This document shows positions 8,864-17,515 of a DNA stretch of 64,000 bases, piece after piece. Numbering within the stretch: the first letter of the stretch is position 1; each line of letters opens with the position of its first letter. The stretch spans positions 186,001 through 250,000 of the forward strand of contig NZ_CP044426.1 in NCBI RefSeq assembly GCF_008824185.1, given 5' to 3'. Both the position numbers and the translations under genes were made by a program. Source of the stretch: Paracoccus pantotrophus (GTDB lineage: Bacteria > Pseudomonadota > Alphaproteobacteria > Rhodobacterales > Rhodobacteraceae). Under the pieces are notes generated by a model, which searched no databases, was not told the origin of the DNA, and saw only the letters and a program-made list of their open reading frames with translations.

Positions 8864-8917
8864 CCGGATCTCAATCTTCTTGTGCTGCTGTGGCCGCAGG
8901 CAAGAACGGAGACGGGG

Positions 8918-9301
8918 ATGGTGTTCGCCAGATATGCGCTTGTCCTGCTGGGCCTGGTGCTGTGCGGGCTGGGCGTCGCGCAGGTGCAGCCGGGGGTGCC
9001 GGGCCTCGTCCCGCCTTCGCCTCCGGCCATGGCCGTGCCGGGACCGGATGCGGATGACGTCCTGCTGGGCCTGGGCGGGCTGATCGGCGGGCTAGTCTGC
9101 GGCCTCGTCGCATTGGCCTTGGCCCGCCCGCAGCCGCCGCCGGCCCGCGCGCCGGTCGGGGGCAGGGCCGGGACGGCGCCGGCCGGTCAGCCCTCGGCCA
9201 GCCTTTTGACCAGCTCCGGCGCGATCAGGGCCGTGGCCTCGGCCGAGGTCATCTCGGCATGCAGGAAGGGCAAGTCGATGACCTCCAGCCCCTCGGCATA
9301 G
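8918..9301 (+). CDS. small predicted membrane protein
   Basis: The first 70 residues look like a real small membrane protein: a hydrophobic segment VFARYALVLLGLVLCGLGVA (residues 2-21), a Pro-rich loop and a second segment VLLGLGGLIGGLVCGLVALALA. The remaining C-terminus runs 115 bp antisense into the 3' end of the NRPS gene, and its sequence there is low in structure. It follows the esterase by 54 bp with a GGAGACGGG sequence ahead of the ATG. No family is recognised. It may be genuine or a GC-driven open frame. Confidence 0.35.
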   Translation: MVFARYALVLLGLVLCGLGVAQVQPGVPGLVPPSPPAMAVPGPDADDVLLGLGGLIGGLVCGLVALALARPQPPPARAPVGGRAGTAPAGQPSASLLTSSGAIRAVASAEVISACRKGKSMTSSPSA

Positions 9302-12300
9302 AGCGCCCACATTTCGGGCGTCAGCGTGCGGTCCTTGTGGTCGCGGGCGGCGCGGAAATGCGTGATCGTGCCGGCAAGGCGGCGATGGTGATGGCCGCGG
9401 ATCAGCCGGTTGGTGCCGGTCACCGTGCGCACCACCCCGTCCAGTACCTGCGCCGGCAGCGCCCCCAGCGCGCTGTCGCCGCGGCGCAGGAAGGCCACCA
9501 CCGCCTCGCGTGTGTCCAGCTCGCGATGCGCCTCGGGGTCGTAGCCGGCAATGGCCAGCAGCGCGCGCAGGGCGGCGACCGGGTCCGGCTCGGGCTCGTC
9601 GCGCCAGGCGTCGCAGGGATAGCTGTCCAGCATGGCGACCAGGCCGGGCTCGCGGCCGGCTTCCGCCAGGATCGCGGCGATTTCCTGCGCCAGGATGCCG
9701 CCGACCGACCAGCCGGCCAGATGCACCTGGCCCCGCGGCGCCAGCGCGGCGATGCGCTGCGCATAGTCCTGCGCCAGCGCGGCCAGGCTTTCCGGCATCG
9801 GCACCGCCGGGTCCAGGCCGGGATGTTGCAGCCCCCAGACCCGCCGGCTGGGCGCGATGCGCCGTGCCAGGCCGCGATAACCCCAGGCAAGCCCGCCGGC
9901 CGGGTGAATCAGGAACAGCGGCGCGGCCTGGGCATCGCCCTCGGCCAGCAGGATCAAGGGGCCCAGCCCGTCGTCGCGGGGTGCCTGCGCGTCCAGCGCC
10001 GCGGCCAGCGCGGCAAGCACCGGCTGCTCGAAGATGGTGCCCAGGCCGGGATCGCGGCCCGTCTCGGCCTCCAGCGCCTGCGCCAGCCGTACGGCGGACA
10101 GCGAATCTCCCCCCAGCGCGAAGAAATCCGCCTCGGCCGGGGCGGGGGCGTCCAGGTGCAGGATCTCGGCGTAAAGCCGCGCCAGCAGGCGCTCGGTCGC
10201 GCTTTCGGCCGCCCGGCCCGAGGCGGCGAATGCCGGCGCCGGCAGCGCCTTGCGGTCCAGCTTGCCGTTCGACGTGACCGGCAGCGACTCTAGCGCCACT
10301 TCGGCCGCGGGCAGCATATAGGCGGGCAGGCCAGCCGCCAGCCGCTCGGCCAGCAGCCCCGGTCGCCAGTCCGCCGCCGGCACCAGATAGGCGACGAGGC
10401 GCTTTTCTCCGGCATGGTCCTCGCGCGCGATCACCACGCATTCGCGGGCAAGGCCGGTGGCCATGATCGCCGCCTCGATCTCGCCCAGCTCGACCCGCAG
10501 CCCGCGGATCTTGACCTGATGGTCCGAGCGGCCAAGATAGACCACCGCCCCGTCCAGCCGCAGCCGCGCCAGGTCGCCGGTCGCGTAAAGCCGGCCCTGG
10601 GGCGCGTCGATGAAGCGTTCCGCCGTCAGGTCCGCCCGGCCCAGATAACCGCGCGCCAGCTGCACGCCGCCCAGATACAGGTGCCCGGCCAGGCCCGGCG
10701 GCACCGGGCGCATGCGGTCGTCCAGCACCTCCAGCGCCGTGTTCCAGACCGGCCAGCCGATGGGGATGGGGTTGGCGCGATCCTCGGGCCCGGCGGGCCA
10801 ATAGCTCACGTCCACCGCCGCCTCGGTCGGGCCATAGAGGTTGTGCAGCTCGGCCCGGATGCGGGCGTGGAAGCGGTCGCGCTGATCCGCCGTCAGCTCC
10901 TCGCCCGAGCAGAACACCCGGCGCATCGCCAGCCCCTGCGAGGCGGGCGAGGCCAGGAAGGCCGATAGCATCGACGGCACGAAATGACAGGTGGTGATGG
11001 CGCGGTCCCGGATCAGCCGGGCGATGGCGGCGGGATCGCGATGCGCGCCGGGCGGCGCCATGACCAGTTCGGCCCCGGCCATCATCGGCAGGAAGAACTC
11101 CCAGACCGAGACATCGAAGGTCGCCGGGGTCTTTTGCAGGATGCGGTCGTCCGAAGCGATGCCGTAATGTGCCTGCATCCACAAAAGCCGGTTGACGATG
11201 GCGCGATGCTCGACGGCCACGCCCTTGGGCTCGCCGGTCGAGCCCGAGGTGAAAATCACATAGGCCAGGTCGCCCGGCTGCGGCGTCCCCGTGGGCCGAC
11301 CCTCGGCGGGCCAGTCGGTGGGCAGCAGCAGCTCGGTGCCGGCCGGGAACAGCCCGGCAAGGTCGGCCGTGGCCAGCACCGCCACCGGCCGGGCCTGCGC
11401 CAGGATGCGGGCGATGCGCTCGGGCGGATGGGCAGGGTCCAGGGGCAGATAGGCCGCGCCGGCGCGCAGGATCGCCAGCAGCGCGAGGGGCAGTTCCAGT
11501 GATCGCTCCAGCGCCACGGCGACGATGCGGTCGGGGCCGGCGCCAAGGTCTTGCAGCCGCGCGGCCAGGGCGGCGCTGCGGCGGTCGAGATCGGCAAAGC
11601 TCAGGCTCTCGGCGCCAAAGCTGACGGCCGGCGCCGCGGGCGTGGCGGCAAGCTGCGCCGCGATCAGCGCGGTGAGCGTGGTGTCGGGCAGGGGATGGCG
11701 GGTCGCCTCGGCCCGCGCCTTTGCCGCGGCGATCTCGGCCGGGCTTGCGGTCGGCACCTCGGCCAGGGTTTCGGCGGCCAGCGCGGCCTCCAGAAACGCG
11801 ACCAGCCGGTCGCCATGGCCGCGCACCTCCTCGGGCGTATAGAGAGCGGGATTCGCGTCCACCTCGAAGATCATGCCCGCGGCCGGATCGCCGCGGAAGG
11901 TCAGCGTCAGGTCGTCGACCGCGCCGGCGCCGAGGATATGCAGCCGGCAGTCGAGCCCCGGAAATTCCGGCGGCTTGTCAAAGGGCTGCACGTTCACCAG
12001 CGGCCCATAAAGCCGCCTGGTGCCGCCGACCAGTCCCAGCTCGCGGCGCAGAAGCTCGCTGCGGTAAAGGCCGCGGCGGCGGCCCTGCGCCATGCGTTTC
12101 GACTGCGCGGCCAGCCATTCGGGCAGGGGCGCGTCCTCGTCCAGCCGCAGCCGGTGCGGCAGCACGTTCATCGCCATGCAGGGCACCTGCGCGATCTTGC
12201 GGCCCATCCGCGCCATGAAGGGCAGGCCGATCACCGCCTCGCCCCCGGTCCAGCGCGCCAGATAGGCGCCGGTCAGCGCATTCAGCACATCGGGCCAGCC

Positions 12301-13044
12301 CAGCCGGTGCCGGGCGGCATAGCCCGCCAGCCGATCCAGCAGGGCCTGGGGCAGCATGCGGGTGTCGCGCAGGAAATCGGGCCCGCTGACCGCGCGGCCC
12401 GGCGCCAGTCCGGCGACCTCGGGCAAGCCGGCCAGTTCGGCATGCCACCAGTCGCGGTCGGCCTGCCGGCGGGGCGAGGCGCGCCAGGCCGCGTCCTCCT
12501 CGGCCGCCAGCGACAGCGGGCCAAAGGGCTCGGGCACGGGCGCCCCGGCCACCAGCGCGGCGTAATGCGCGGCGATGCGGTTCGTCACCAGCACCATGCC
12601 ATAGCCGTCGATGGCCAGGTGGTGTATGCGTTCGTATAGCAGGTGCCGTTCGGGGCCCAGGGCGAACAGGGTCAGCGCCCCTGCCGGCTCGCAGCCAAGG
12701 TCCAGCGGGCGCCGGCTGTCGGCACGCATCTGTGCCAGGGCCTGCGCCTCGGCATCGGGCTGGGCCGAGAGATCGGCAAAGCCCAGCATCGGCGGCAGGC
12801 CGACCCATTGCCGCGGCCCCTGGGGCCCGGCTGCGAAGCGCAGCGCCAGGGCCGGGGTCTCGGCGATGGTGCGCTGCACGGCCTGGGCCAGCGCGTCGGG
12901 GTCCAGCGGGCCGGTCAGTTCCAGATATTGCCCGGTGTTCAGGATCGGGTTCTGCGGGTCAAGCGCCTGGACATACCACAGCCCCTCCTGCGCCTCGGTC
13001 AGGGGACAGCCGGTCTCGGCCGGGATGTCGTGACGCGTATCCAT
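9187..13044 (-). CDS. EntF-like serine-activating nonribosomal peptide synthetase (C-A-T-TE)
   Basis: A 1285-residue single-module NRPS. Domains in order: condensation (about 12-440, HHLAIDG at 141-147); adenylation (about 460-960, FTSGSTGEPKG, FDVSVWEFF, NLYGPTEAAVDV, NGKLDRKAL); thiolation (GGDSLSA, phosphopantetheine Ser about 981); thioesterase (GWSVGG, Ser about 1113). The specificity residues readable by alignment to EntF are D, V, W, H, F, S, L, V, D, which is the serine code. The enzyme should therefore load serine and, like EntF, condense it with an acyl donor and cyclise or release an ester product. No dihydroxybenzoate genes, MbtH-like protein or phosphopantetheinyl transferase is in the window. 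An upstream GTG at 13119 would add 25 residues without domain support. Confidence 0.93.
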   Translation of the reverse strand: MDTRHDIPAETGCPLTEAQEGLWYVQALDPQNPILNTGQYLELTGPLDPDALAQAVQRTIAETPALALRFAAGPQGPRQWVGLPPMLGFADLSAQPDAEAQALAQMRADSRRPLDLGCEPAGALTLFALGPERHLLYERIHHLAIDGYGMVLVTNRIAAHYAALVAGAPVPEPFGPLSLAAEEDAAWRASPRRQADRDWWHAELAGLPEVAGLAPGRAVSGPDFLRDTRMLPQALLDRLAGYAARHRLGWPDVLNALTGAYLARWTGGEAVIGLPFMARMGRKIAQVPCMAMNVLPHRLRLDEDAPLPEWLAAQSKRMAQGRRRGLYRSELLRRELGLVGGTRRLYGPLVNVQPFDKPPEFPGLDCRLHILGAGAVDDLTLTFRGDPAAGMIFEVDANPALYTPEEVRGHGDRLVAFLEAALAAETLAEVPTASPAEIAAAKARAEATRHPLPDTTLTALIAAQLAATPAAPAVSFGAESLSFADLDRRSAALAARLQDLGAGPDRIVAVALERSLELPLALLAILRAGAAYLPLDPAHPPERIARILAQARPVAVLATADLAGLFPAGTELLLPTDWPAEGRPTGTPQPGDLAYVIFTSGSTGEPKGVAVEHRAIVNRLLWMQAHYGIASDDRILQKTPATFDVSVWEFFLPMMAGAELVMAPPGAHRDPAAIARLIRDRAITTCHFVPSMLSAFLASPASQGLAMRRVFCSGEELTADQRDRFHARIRAELHNLYGPTEAAVDVSYWPAGPEDRANPIPIGWPVWNTALEVLDDRMRPVPPGLAGHLYLGGVQLARGYLGRADLTAERFIDAPQGRLYATGDLARLRLDGAVVYLGRSDHQVKIRGLRVELGEIEAAIMATGLARECVVIAREDHAGEKRLVAYLVPAADWRPGLLAERLAAGLPAYMLPAAEVALESLPVTSNGKLDRKALPAPAFAASGRAAESATERLLARLYAEILHLDAPAPAEADFFALGGDSLSAVRLAQALEAETGRDPGLGTIFEQPVLAALAAALDAQAPRDDGLGPLILLAEGDAQAAPLFLIHPAGGLAWGYRGLARRIAPSRRVWGLQHPGLDPAVPMPESLAALAQDYAQRIAALAPRGQVHLAGWSVGGILAQEIAAILAEAGREPGLVAMLDSYPCDAWRDEPEPDPVAALRALLAIAGYDPEAHRELDTREAVVAFLRRGDSALGALPAQVLDGVVRTVTGTNRLIRGHHHRRLAGTITHFRAARDHKDRTLTPEMWALYAEGLEVIDLPFLHAEMTSAEATALIAPELVKRLAEG

Positions 13045-13164
13045 GTCAGGTCCGCCGCGGCCGGGAAGGGAGAAATCGTAAGGAAAGGATCGCGCTGACA
13101 ACCATGTTACCCCAGGCACCGGATTGCGGGCCTTGCCCGTCTGCGGCCATGGCCATAATGTCGC

Positions 13165-13179
13165 TAAGGAATTTAGTCA
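13165..13179. promoter_or_regulatory. near-match iron box (TAA-N9-TCA)
   Basis: TAA at 13165-13167 and TCA at 13177-13179 are spaced by nine bases, one mismatch from the palindrome found at 7963. The site lies between the divergent NRPS and cytochrome b561 genes. One half-site is imperfect, so it is only a candidate. Confidence 0.35.
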
Positions 13180-13196
13180 ACTTTGTGCGCGGAACC

Positions 13197-13766
13197 ATGC
13201 CCTCCAGATCCCTGCCCTGGCGCGATACCGAACGGGTTTACGGGCAGGTGACGCGCCTGCTGCATTGGAGCATCGCCGCGCTGATGCTGTGGCAGTTCTT
13301 GGGCATGGGGCTGCGGGCGGTGCTGGGGCGCACGCCGCTGGTGTCCTTTTTCGTCGGCTCGCATCAGCCGGTGGGGACGGTGCTGTTCCTGTTGATCGTC
13401 CTGCGGGTGGGCTGGGCGCTGGCGAACCACGGCCGTCGGCCGGATCACGGGCCCGGCTTCCAGGGGCTGGCGGCGCGGCTGGGCCATCTGGCGCTGTACC
13501 TGGTCATGGTCGTGATGCCGGTCGCGGCCCTGCTGCGCGCCTATGGCGGCGAGCGTGCCTTTGCCCCCTTCGGATTCGAGATCTTCCCGGCCCAGCAGCC
13601 GCCGATCGTCTGGATGGTCAGCGCGGGCGAGGCGCTGCATGGCGAACTGGCCTGGCTGCTTCTGGCGCTGATCGCGGGCCATGTCGTCATGGTCGGCGTG
13701 CACGAGGGCATGTGGCGCGACGGCACGCTGGCGCGCATGGCCGGGCGCCGGCGGGCGGGTCTTTAG
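13197..13766 (+). CDS. cytochrome b561-family membrane protein
   Basis: A 189-residue inner membrane protein with four hydrophobic segments. His residues sit at the helix positions typical of b561 di-heme proteins: RLLHWSIAALMLWQFLGMG, SHQPVGTVLFLLIVLRVGWALANHG, ARLGHLALYLVMVVMPVAALL and HGELAWLLLALIAGHVVMVGVHE. Such proteins shuttle electrons between quinol and periplasmic partners. The ATG at 13197 was chosen because it begins PSRSLPWRDTERVYGQVTRLLHW, a normal family N-terminus. The gene is divergent from the NRPS, with a candidate iron box in the spacer, but its electron partner is unknown. Confidence 0.88.
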   Translation: MPSRSLPWRDTERVYGQVTRLLHWSIAALMLWQFLGMGLRAVLGRTPLVSFFVGSHQPVGTVLFLLIVLRVGWALANHGRRPDHGPGFQGLAARLGHLALYLVMVVMPVAALLRAYGGERAFAPFGFEIFPAQQPPIVWMVSAGEALHGELAWLLLALIAGHVVMVGVHEGMWRDGTLARMAGRRRAGL

Positions 13767-13843
13767 GCCAGAATCGCGCGGGGCCCGGCGCGGGGCCGCC
13801 CTTTTTCGTTGCCTGCGCGCCGGGGCGGTGTCACCATTCCTTC

Positions 13844-14179
13844 ATGATGAATGCGCCCTTCGGTTTCCCGTCCGAACATGATCGCGTGGCCTTCGACCGG
13901 GCCGAACTGGGTGTCATCCTGTCCCTCTATGGCCGCATGGTCGCGGCGGGCGAGTGGCGCGACTATGCCATGTCCTTCCTGCGCGACATGGCGGTCTTCT
14001 CGATCTTTCGCCGCGCGGCCGAACATCCGCTTTATCGCATCGAAAAGCGTCCCAGGCTGCGCAATGCGCAGGGCCAATACGCGGTGATCGGCATGGACGG
14101 GCGCATTCTCAAGCGCGGCCACGACCTGCCCACCGTGTTGCGCGTGCTGGAAAGAAAACTGATCCGCCCGGTGGACTAG
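13844..14179 (+). CDS. DUF2794 family protein
   Basis: A 111-residue cytosolic protein beginning MMNAPFGFPSEHDRVAFDRAELGVILSLYG. Features seen are AAGEWRDYAMSFLRDMAVFSIFRRAAEHPLYRIEKRP and a C-terminal ILKRGHDLPTVLRVLERKL. This is the DUF2794 pattern, found across Alphaproteobacteria with no known role. It follows the b561 gene by 77 bp on the same strand. The 3' end is convergent with the AraC-family gene. Confidence 0.88.
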   Translation: MMNAPFGFPSEHDRVAFDRAELGVILSLYGRMVAAGEWRDYAMSFLRDMAVFSIFRRAAEHPLYRIEKRPRLRNAQGQYAVIGMDGRILKRGHDLPTVLRVLERKLIRPVD

Positions 14180-14190
14180 GCGGCGGCCCG

Positions 14191-15030
14191 TCAGGGCTGC
14201 CGGCTCTCCGGCGGACGGCTGGCGCGGTTGCGCAGATAGCTTTGCGGCGGCGCGCCGAAATGGCTGCGAAAGGCCGCGACGAAGGCGCTGGCGCTGCGAT
14301 AGCCCAGCGAATGCGCGATGGTGGTGCTGCTTTCGCCCCGCTCAAGGCGCGCGATGGCGGCCAGCAGCCGCACCCGGCTGCGCCAGTCGCGAAAGGACAG
14401 GCCCGTCTCAGCCCGGAATAGCCGCTCGAGCGTGCGGGGGCTGGCCCCGGCCTCGGCCGCCAGCAGCGGCAGCGGCCGCGGGTCCGAGGGATGGCGGCCC
14501 AGATGCGCCGTCAGCCGCCGCAGCCGCGGATCCTGCCCGCCGGGCAGGTCGAGGGGCGCGGGCTGCGCCGCCGCGATCTCGTCCAGCGCCACCGCGCCTA
14601 GCCGGGCCAGGCGGCCGGCGTCCCGTTCGGCCGCCATGCGCAGGACCACCTCGCGCAGCAGGGCCGAGATCGGCAGCACCTCGCATCCCCGCCCCGCGGG
14701 CCGCACCGGGCAGGAGGGATCGACGTAAAGATTGCGCGTCCGCGCCCCGGTGCCGGGACGCGAGACCACCCGCATCTCGTGCCGCGTGCCGCCGGGGATC
14801 CAGATGCCGAAGCCGGGCGGCACCAGCCAGACCCCGTCCTCGGCGCCCAGCCGCAACAGCCCCTCGGCCGCCCACAGAAGCTGGCCGCGCGGATGGGCAT
14901 GGGGGGCGACATGCGCGCCCGCCGCCAGGTCGCGCCCATGCGCCAGCACCGGCCGCGCCGGATCGAGGACAAAGGCGGTGCCGCTGGGATCGAAGCGCAG
15001 GCTTGGCGGATCATCGACATCTTTTGTCAT
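14191..15030 (-). CDS. AraC-family transcriptional regulator with cupin sensor domain
   Basis: A 279-residue regulator. Residues about 15-110 form a cupin-like domain (HVAPHAHPRGQLLWAAEGLLRL, VPPGFGIWIPGGTRHEM); residues about 180-275 hold the two helix-turn-helix units of AraC/XylS proteins (LAAEAGASPRTLERLFRAETGLSFRDWR and IAHSLGYRSASAFVAAFRSHFGAPPQSY). The domain layout resembles NimR/YeaM-type regulators. It is divergent from the DASS transporter, with a 67-bp spacer, and probably controls it. The effector cannot be read from the sequence. Confidence 0.92.
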   Translation of the reverse strand: MTKDVDDPPSLRFDPSGTAFVLDPARPVLAHGRDLAAGAHVAPHAHPRGQLLWAAEGLLRLGAEDGVWLVPPGFGIWIPGGTRHEMRVVSRPGTGARTRNLYVDPSCPVRPAGRGCEVLPISALLREVVLRMAAERDAGRLARLGAVALDEIAAAQPAPLDLPGGQDPRLRRLTAHLGRHPSDPRPLPLLAAEAGASPRTLERLFRAETGLSFRDWRSRVRLLAAIARLERGESSTTIAHSLGYRSASAFVAAFRSHFGAPPQSYLRNRASRPPESRQP

Positions 15031-15097
15031 GATGGCGAACTTACGCAGGAGGCCGGCTTCTGTCTAGCTTGCGCCGTTCTCCTGTGCAGGCGCCGCC

Positions 15098-16465
15098 ATG
15101 AAGCTTTCCGTCCGTCCCCTCGTCTTTCTTGCCGGCCTGGTCCTGGCCGTCCTGCTGGCCGTCGGGCCGGTGCCGCAGCCGCTGGGCCGCAATGCCGCGG
15201 TTGTGCTGGTCACGCTGGCCTTGTGGAGCACCGGGCTGGTCCCGCCCTTCCTGACCTCGCTGATCTTCTTCGCCGCGGTGCTGATCCCCGGCCTTGCGCC
15301 GCCCGAGCTGGTCTTTGCCGGCTTCGGCTCGGCCGCGGTCTGGCTGATCGTGTCGGGCTTCGTCATCGGGGCGGCGATCACCGGCTCGGGGCTGGGCGGG
15401 CGGATCGCCGGGGTGCTGGCGCCGCTGGCGGGCGGCAGCTACCTGCGGCTGGTCCTGGTGATGACGCTGGCGGCGATGGCGCTGGGTTTCGTCATGCCCT
15501 CGTCGGTCGGCCGGGCGGTGGTGCTGGTGCCGGTCGGCATGGCGCTGGCCGAGCGGCTGGGGCTGCACAAGGGTTCGAACGGGCGCATCGGCCTGGCGGT
15601 GGCGCTGACCATGGCCTGCAACATGCCGAGCTTTGCCATCCTGCCCTCGAACATCCCCAACATGATCCTGGCCGGTGCGGCCGAGGGTCAGCACGGCGTC
15701 ACCTTCGGCTACATGTCCTATCTGCTGCTGCATTACCCGGTGCTGGGGATCCTGAAATCGGCGTTGACCGTGGCGCTGGTCGTCGCGCTGTTCCCCGACC
15801 GGATCGAGCCCGGCTGCACCGAAACCGCCGCCCGGACTCCGCTATCGCCGCAGGAGCGGCGGGTGGCGCTGATCCTTGCCGCCACGCTGGCCCTGTGGAT
15901 GACCGACCGCCTGCACGGCATCGGCCCGGCCTGGATCGGGATCGCCACGGCGGTTCTGCTGCTGATGCCGGGGCTGGGCGCGGTGCCGCCCAAGCAGTTC
16001 AACGCCTCGGTGGATTTCGGCATGGTGCTGTTCGTCGCCGGCGCGCTGGCGCTGGGGGCGGTGGTCAATGCCTCGGGGCTGGGCAGCGTGCTGGGCGGGG
16101 TCTTGCAGGACTGGCTGCCGCTGCGGCAGGGCGCGCGCTTCGCCAATTTCCTGTCGCTGACCTCGATGTCGGGGCTGATGGGGCTGGTCACGACCAATCC
16201 CGGCGTGCCCACCGTGCTGACGCCCATGGCGCCGGACCTGGCCGCCGCCACGGGCCTGTCGCTCAAGGCGGTGCTGATGACCCAGGTGGTCGGCTTTGCC
16301 ACGGTGATCTTTCCCTATCAGGTCGGACCCTTCGTGCTGGCCATGCAGCTTTCGGGCGAAAAGCTGGGCCATGTGCTGCGCATCACCGTGCCGCTGGCGC
16401 TGCTGACCTTCCTGGTGCTGATGCCGCTCGATTGGTTGTGGTGGCGCCTCCTGGGCTGGCTGTGA
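15098..16465 (+). CDS. DASS-family anion transporter (SLC13/CitT type)
   Basis: A 455-residue membrane protein with about twelve hydrophobic segments. Family features include the duplicated pattern SSVGRAVVLVPVGMALAERLG...NMPSFAILPSNIPNM in the first half and LTSMSGLMGLVTTNPGVPTVLTPMAPDLAAATGLS in the second half, the regions that bind sodium and substrate in divalent-anion symporters. Likely substrates are di- or tricarboxylates or sulfate. The ATG at 15098 lies just beyond the divergent AraC promoter. The gene is convergent with the EamA gene. Confidence 0.88.
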   Translation: MKLSVRPLVFLAGLVLAVLLAVGPVPQPLGRNAAVVLVTLALWSTGLVPPFLTSLIFFAAVLIPGLAPPELVFAGFGSAAVWLIVSGFVIGAAITGSGLGGRIAGVLAPLAGGSYLRLVLVMTLAAMALGFVMPSSVGRAVVLVPVGMALAERLGLHKGSNGRIGLAVALTMACNMPSFAILPSNIPNMILAGAAEGQHGVTFGYMSYLLLHYPVLGILKSALTVALVVALFPDRIEPGCTETAARTPLSPQERRVALILAATLALWMTDRLHGIGPAWIGIATAVLLLMPGLGAVPPKQFNASVDFGMVLFVAGALALGAVVNASGLGSVLGGVLQDWLPLRQGARFANFLSLTSMSGLMGLVTTNPGVPTVLTPMAPDLAAATGLSLKAVLMTQVVGFATVIFPYQVGPFVLAMQLSGEKLGHVLRITVPLALLTFLVLMPLDWLWWRLLGWL

Positions 16466-16477
16466 TCGGGGCATCGT

Positions 16478-17416
16478 TCAGCCGGCCCGGCTGCGCCGCC
16501 CCGCGGCCCGCCAGGGCCGCCCGTCGATCGCCGCCAGCCCCAGGCCGATCAGCGCCATGCCGGCGCCATGGCGCGGTTGAAGGGTTTCGCCCAGGAACAG
16601 GAGGCCCAGAAGGATGGCGCTGACCGGGATCAGGAATGTCACCAGCACGAGATTGGTTGCGCCCGCCGTGGCCAGGATGCGGAAATACAGCACATAGGCC
16701 AGCGCAGTCGAAATCGCCGCCAGGCCGATCAGCGCAAAGATGGCCGCCGGGCTTGGCGCCGCCAGCGTCCATGGCCGGTCGACGACCGCGACAAGCGGCA
16801 GCAGGATCAGGCTCGATGCGATCACCTGTCCGGTCGCCGTGCTCATCGGGCTGACCCCCATCGCGCGGAAGCGGCGCCCGTAGATGCCCGCGAAACCATA
16901 GGACAGCGCCCCGGCCAGGCAGGCAAGCTGCGCCACGACATGCGCGCCCAGGTCGCGCAGCGCATCCGCGCCGATCATCACGGCCACGCCGGCAAAGCCG
17001 ATCAGCACCCCGGCCAGCTTGCCGCCGGTCATGCGCTCGTCGCTGGTCAGGACATGGGCGAGGATCACGGTGAAAAGCGGCGTCGCGGCATTCAGGATCG
17101 AAGCCGCGCCCGAGGCGATATGCTGCTGTCCCCAGACGATCAGCGAAAACGGGACGGCATTGTTCAGCATGCCCATGCCCAGGAAGGCCGCCCAGACCGC
17201 GCGGCCGCGCGGCATCCGCTCGCCCCGCAGCCGCAGGACGGCCAAAAGGATCAGCGCGGCCAGCGCCACGCGCGACACGACCACGGTGAACACCGGCAGT
17301 TCCCGCACCGCCACGGCGTTGAAAAAGAACGACCCGCCCCAGACCGCCGACAGGGCCAGCAGCATCGCCCATTCCAGCGGCGTCATGGGGCGGTTGGTGG
17401 CGGTCGGTACCGGCAT
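16478..17416 (-). CDS. EamA/DMT-superfamily transporter
   Basis: A 312-residue protein with ten hydrophobic segments in two EamA repeats. Typical text includes LLALSAVWGGSFFFNAVAVREL at the start, GMGMLNNAVPFSLIVWGQQHIASGAASILNAATPLFTVILAH at the end of repeat one, and TALAYVLYFRILATAGATNLVLVTFLIPVSAILLGLLFLGE near the C-terminus. The ATG at 17416 follows GGAGGGAAG. It is probably an inner-membrane exporter of a small metabolite; the substrate is unknown. Its 3' end faces the DASS gene 12 bp away. Confidence 0.9.
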   Translation of the reverse strand: MPVPTATNRPMTPLEWAMLLALSAVWGGSFFFNAVAVRELPVFTVVVSRVALAALILLAVLRLRGERMPRGRAVWAAFLGMGMLNNAVPFSLIVWGQQHIASGAASILNAATPLFTVILAHVLTSDERMTGGKLAGVLIGFAGVAVMIGADALRDLGAHVVAQLACLAGALSYGFAGIYGRRFRAMGVSPMSTATGQVIASSLILLPLVAVVDRPWTLAAPSPAAIFALIGLAAISTALAYVLYFRILATAGATNLVLVTFLIPVSAILLGLLFLGETLQPRHGAGMALIGLGLAAIDGRPWRAAGRRSRAG

Positions 17417-17515
17417 GATCTTCCCTCCTTCGACCCCCGGGGCCGGTTGCGCAGGGCATGTTGCCGCCTTGGCACGCGGCCGCGATCCGTTTCTTGCGGC
17501 CGAAACCCGGCAGGA

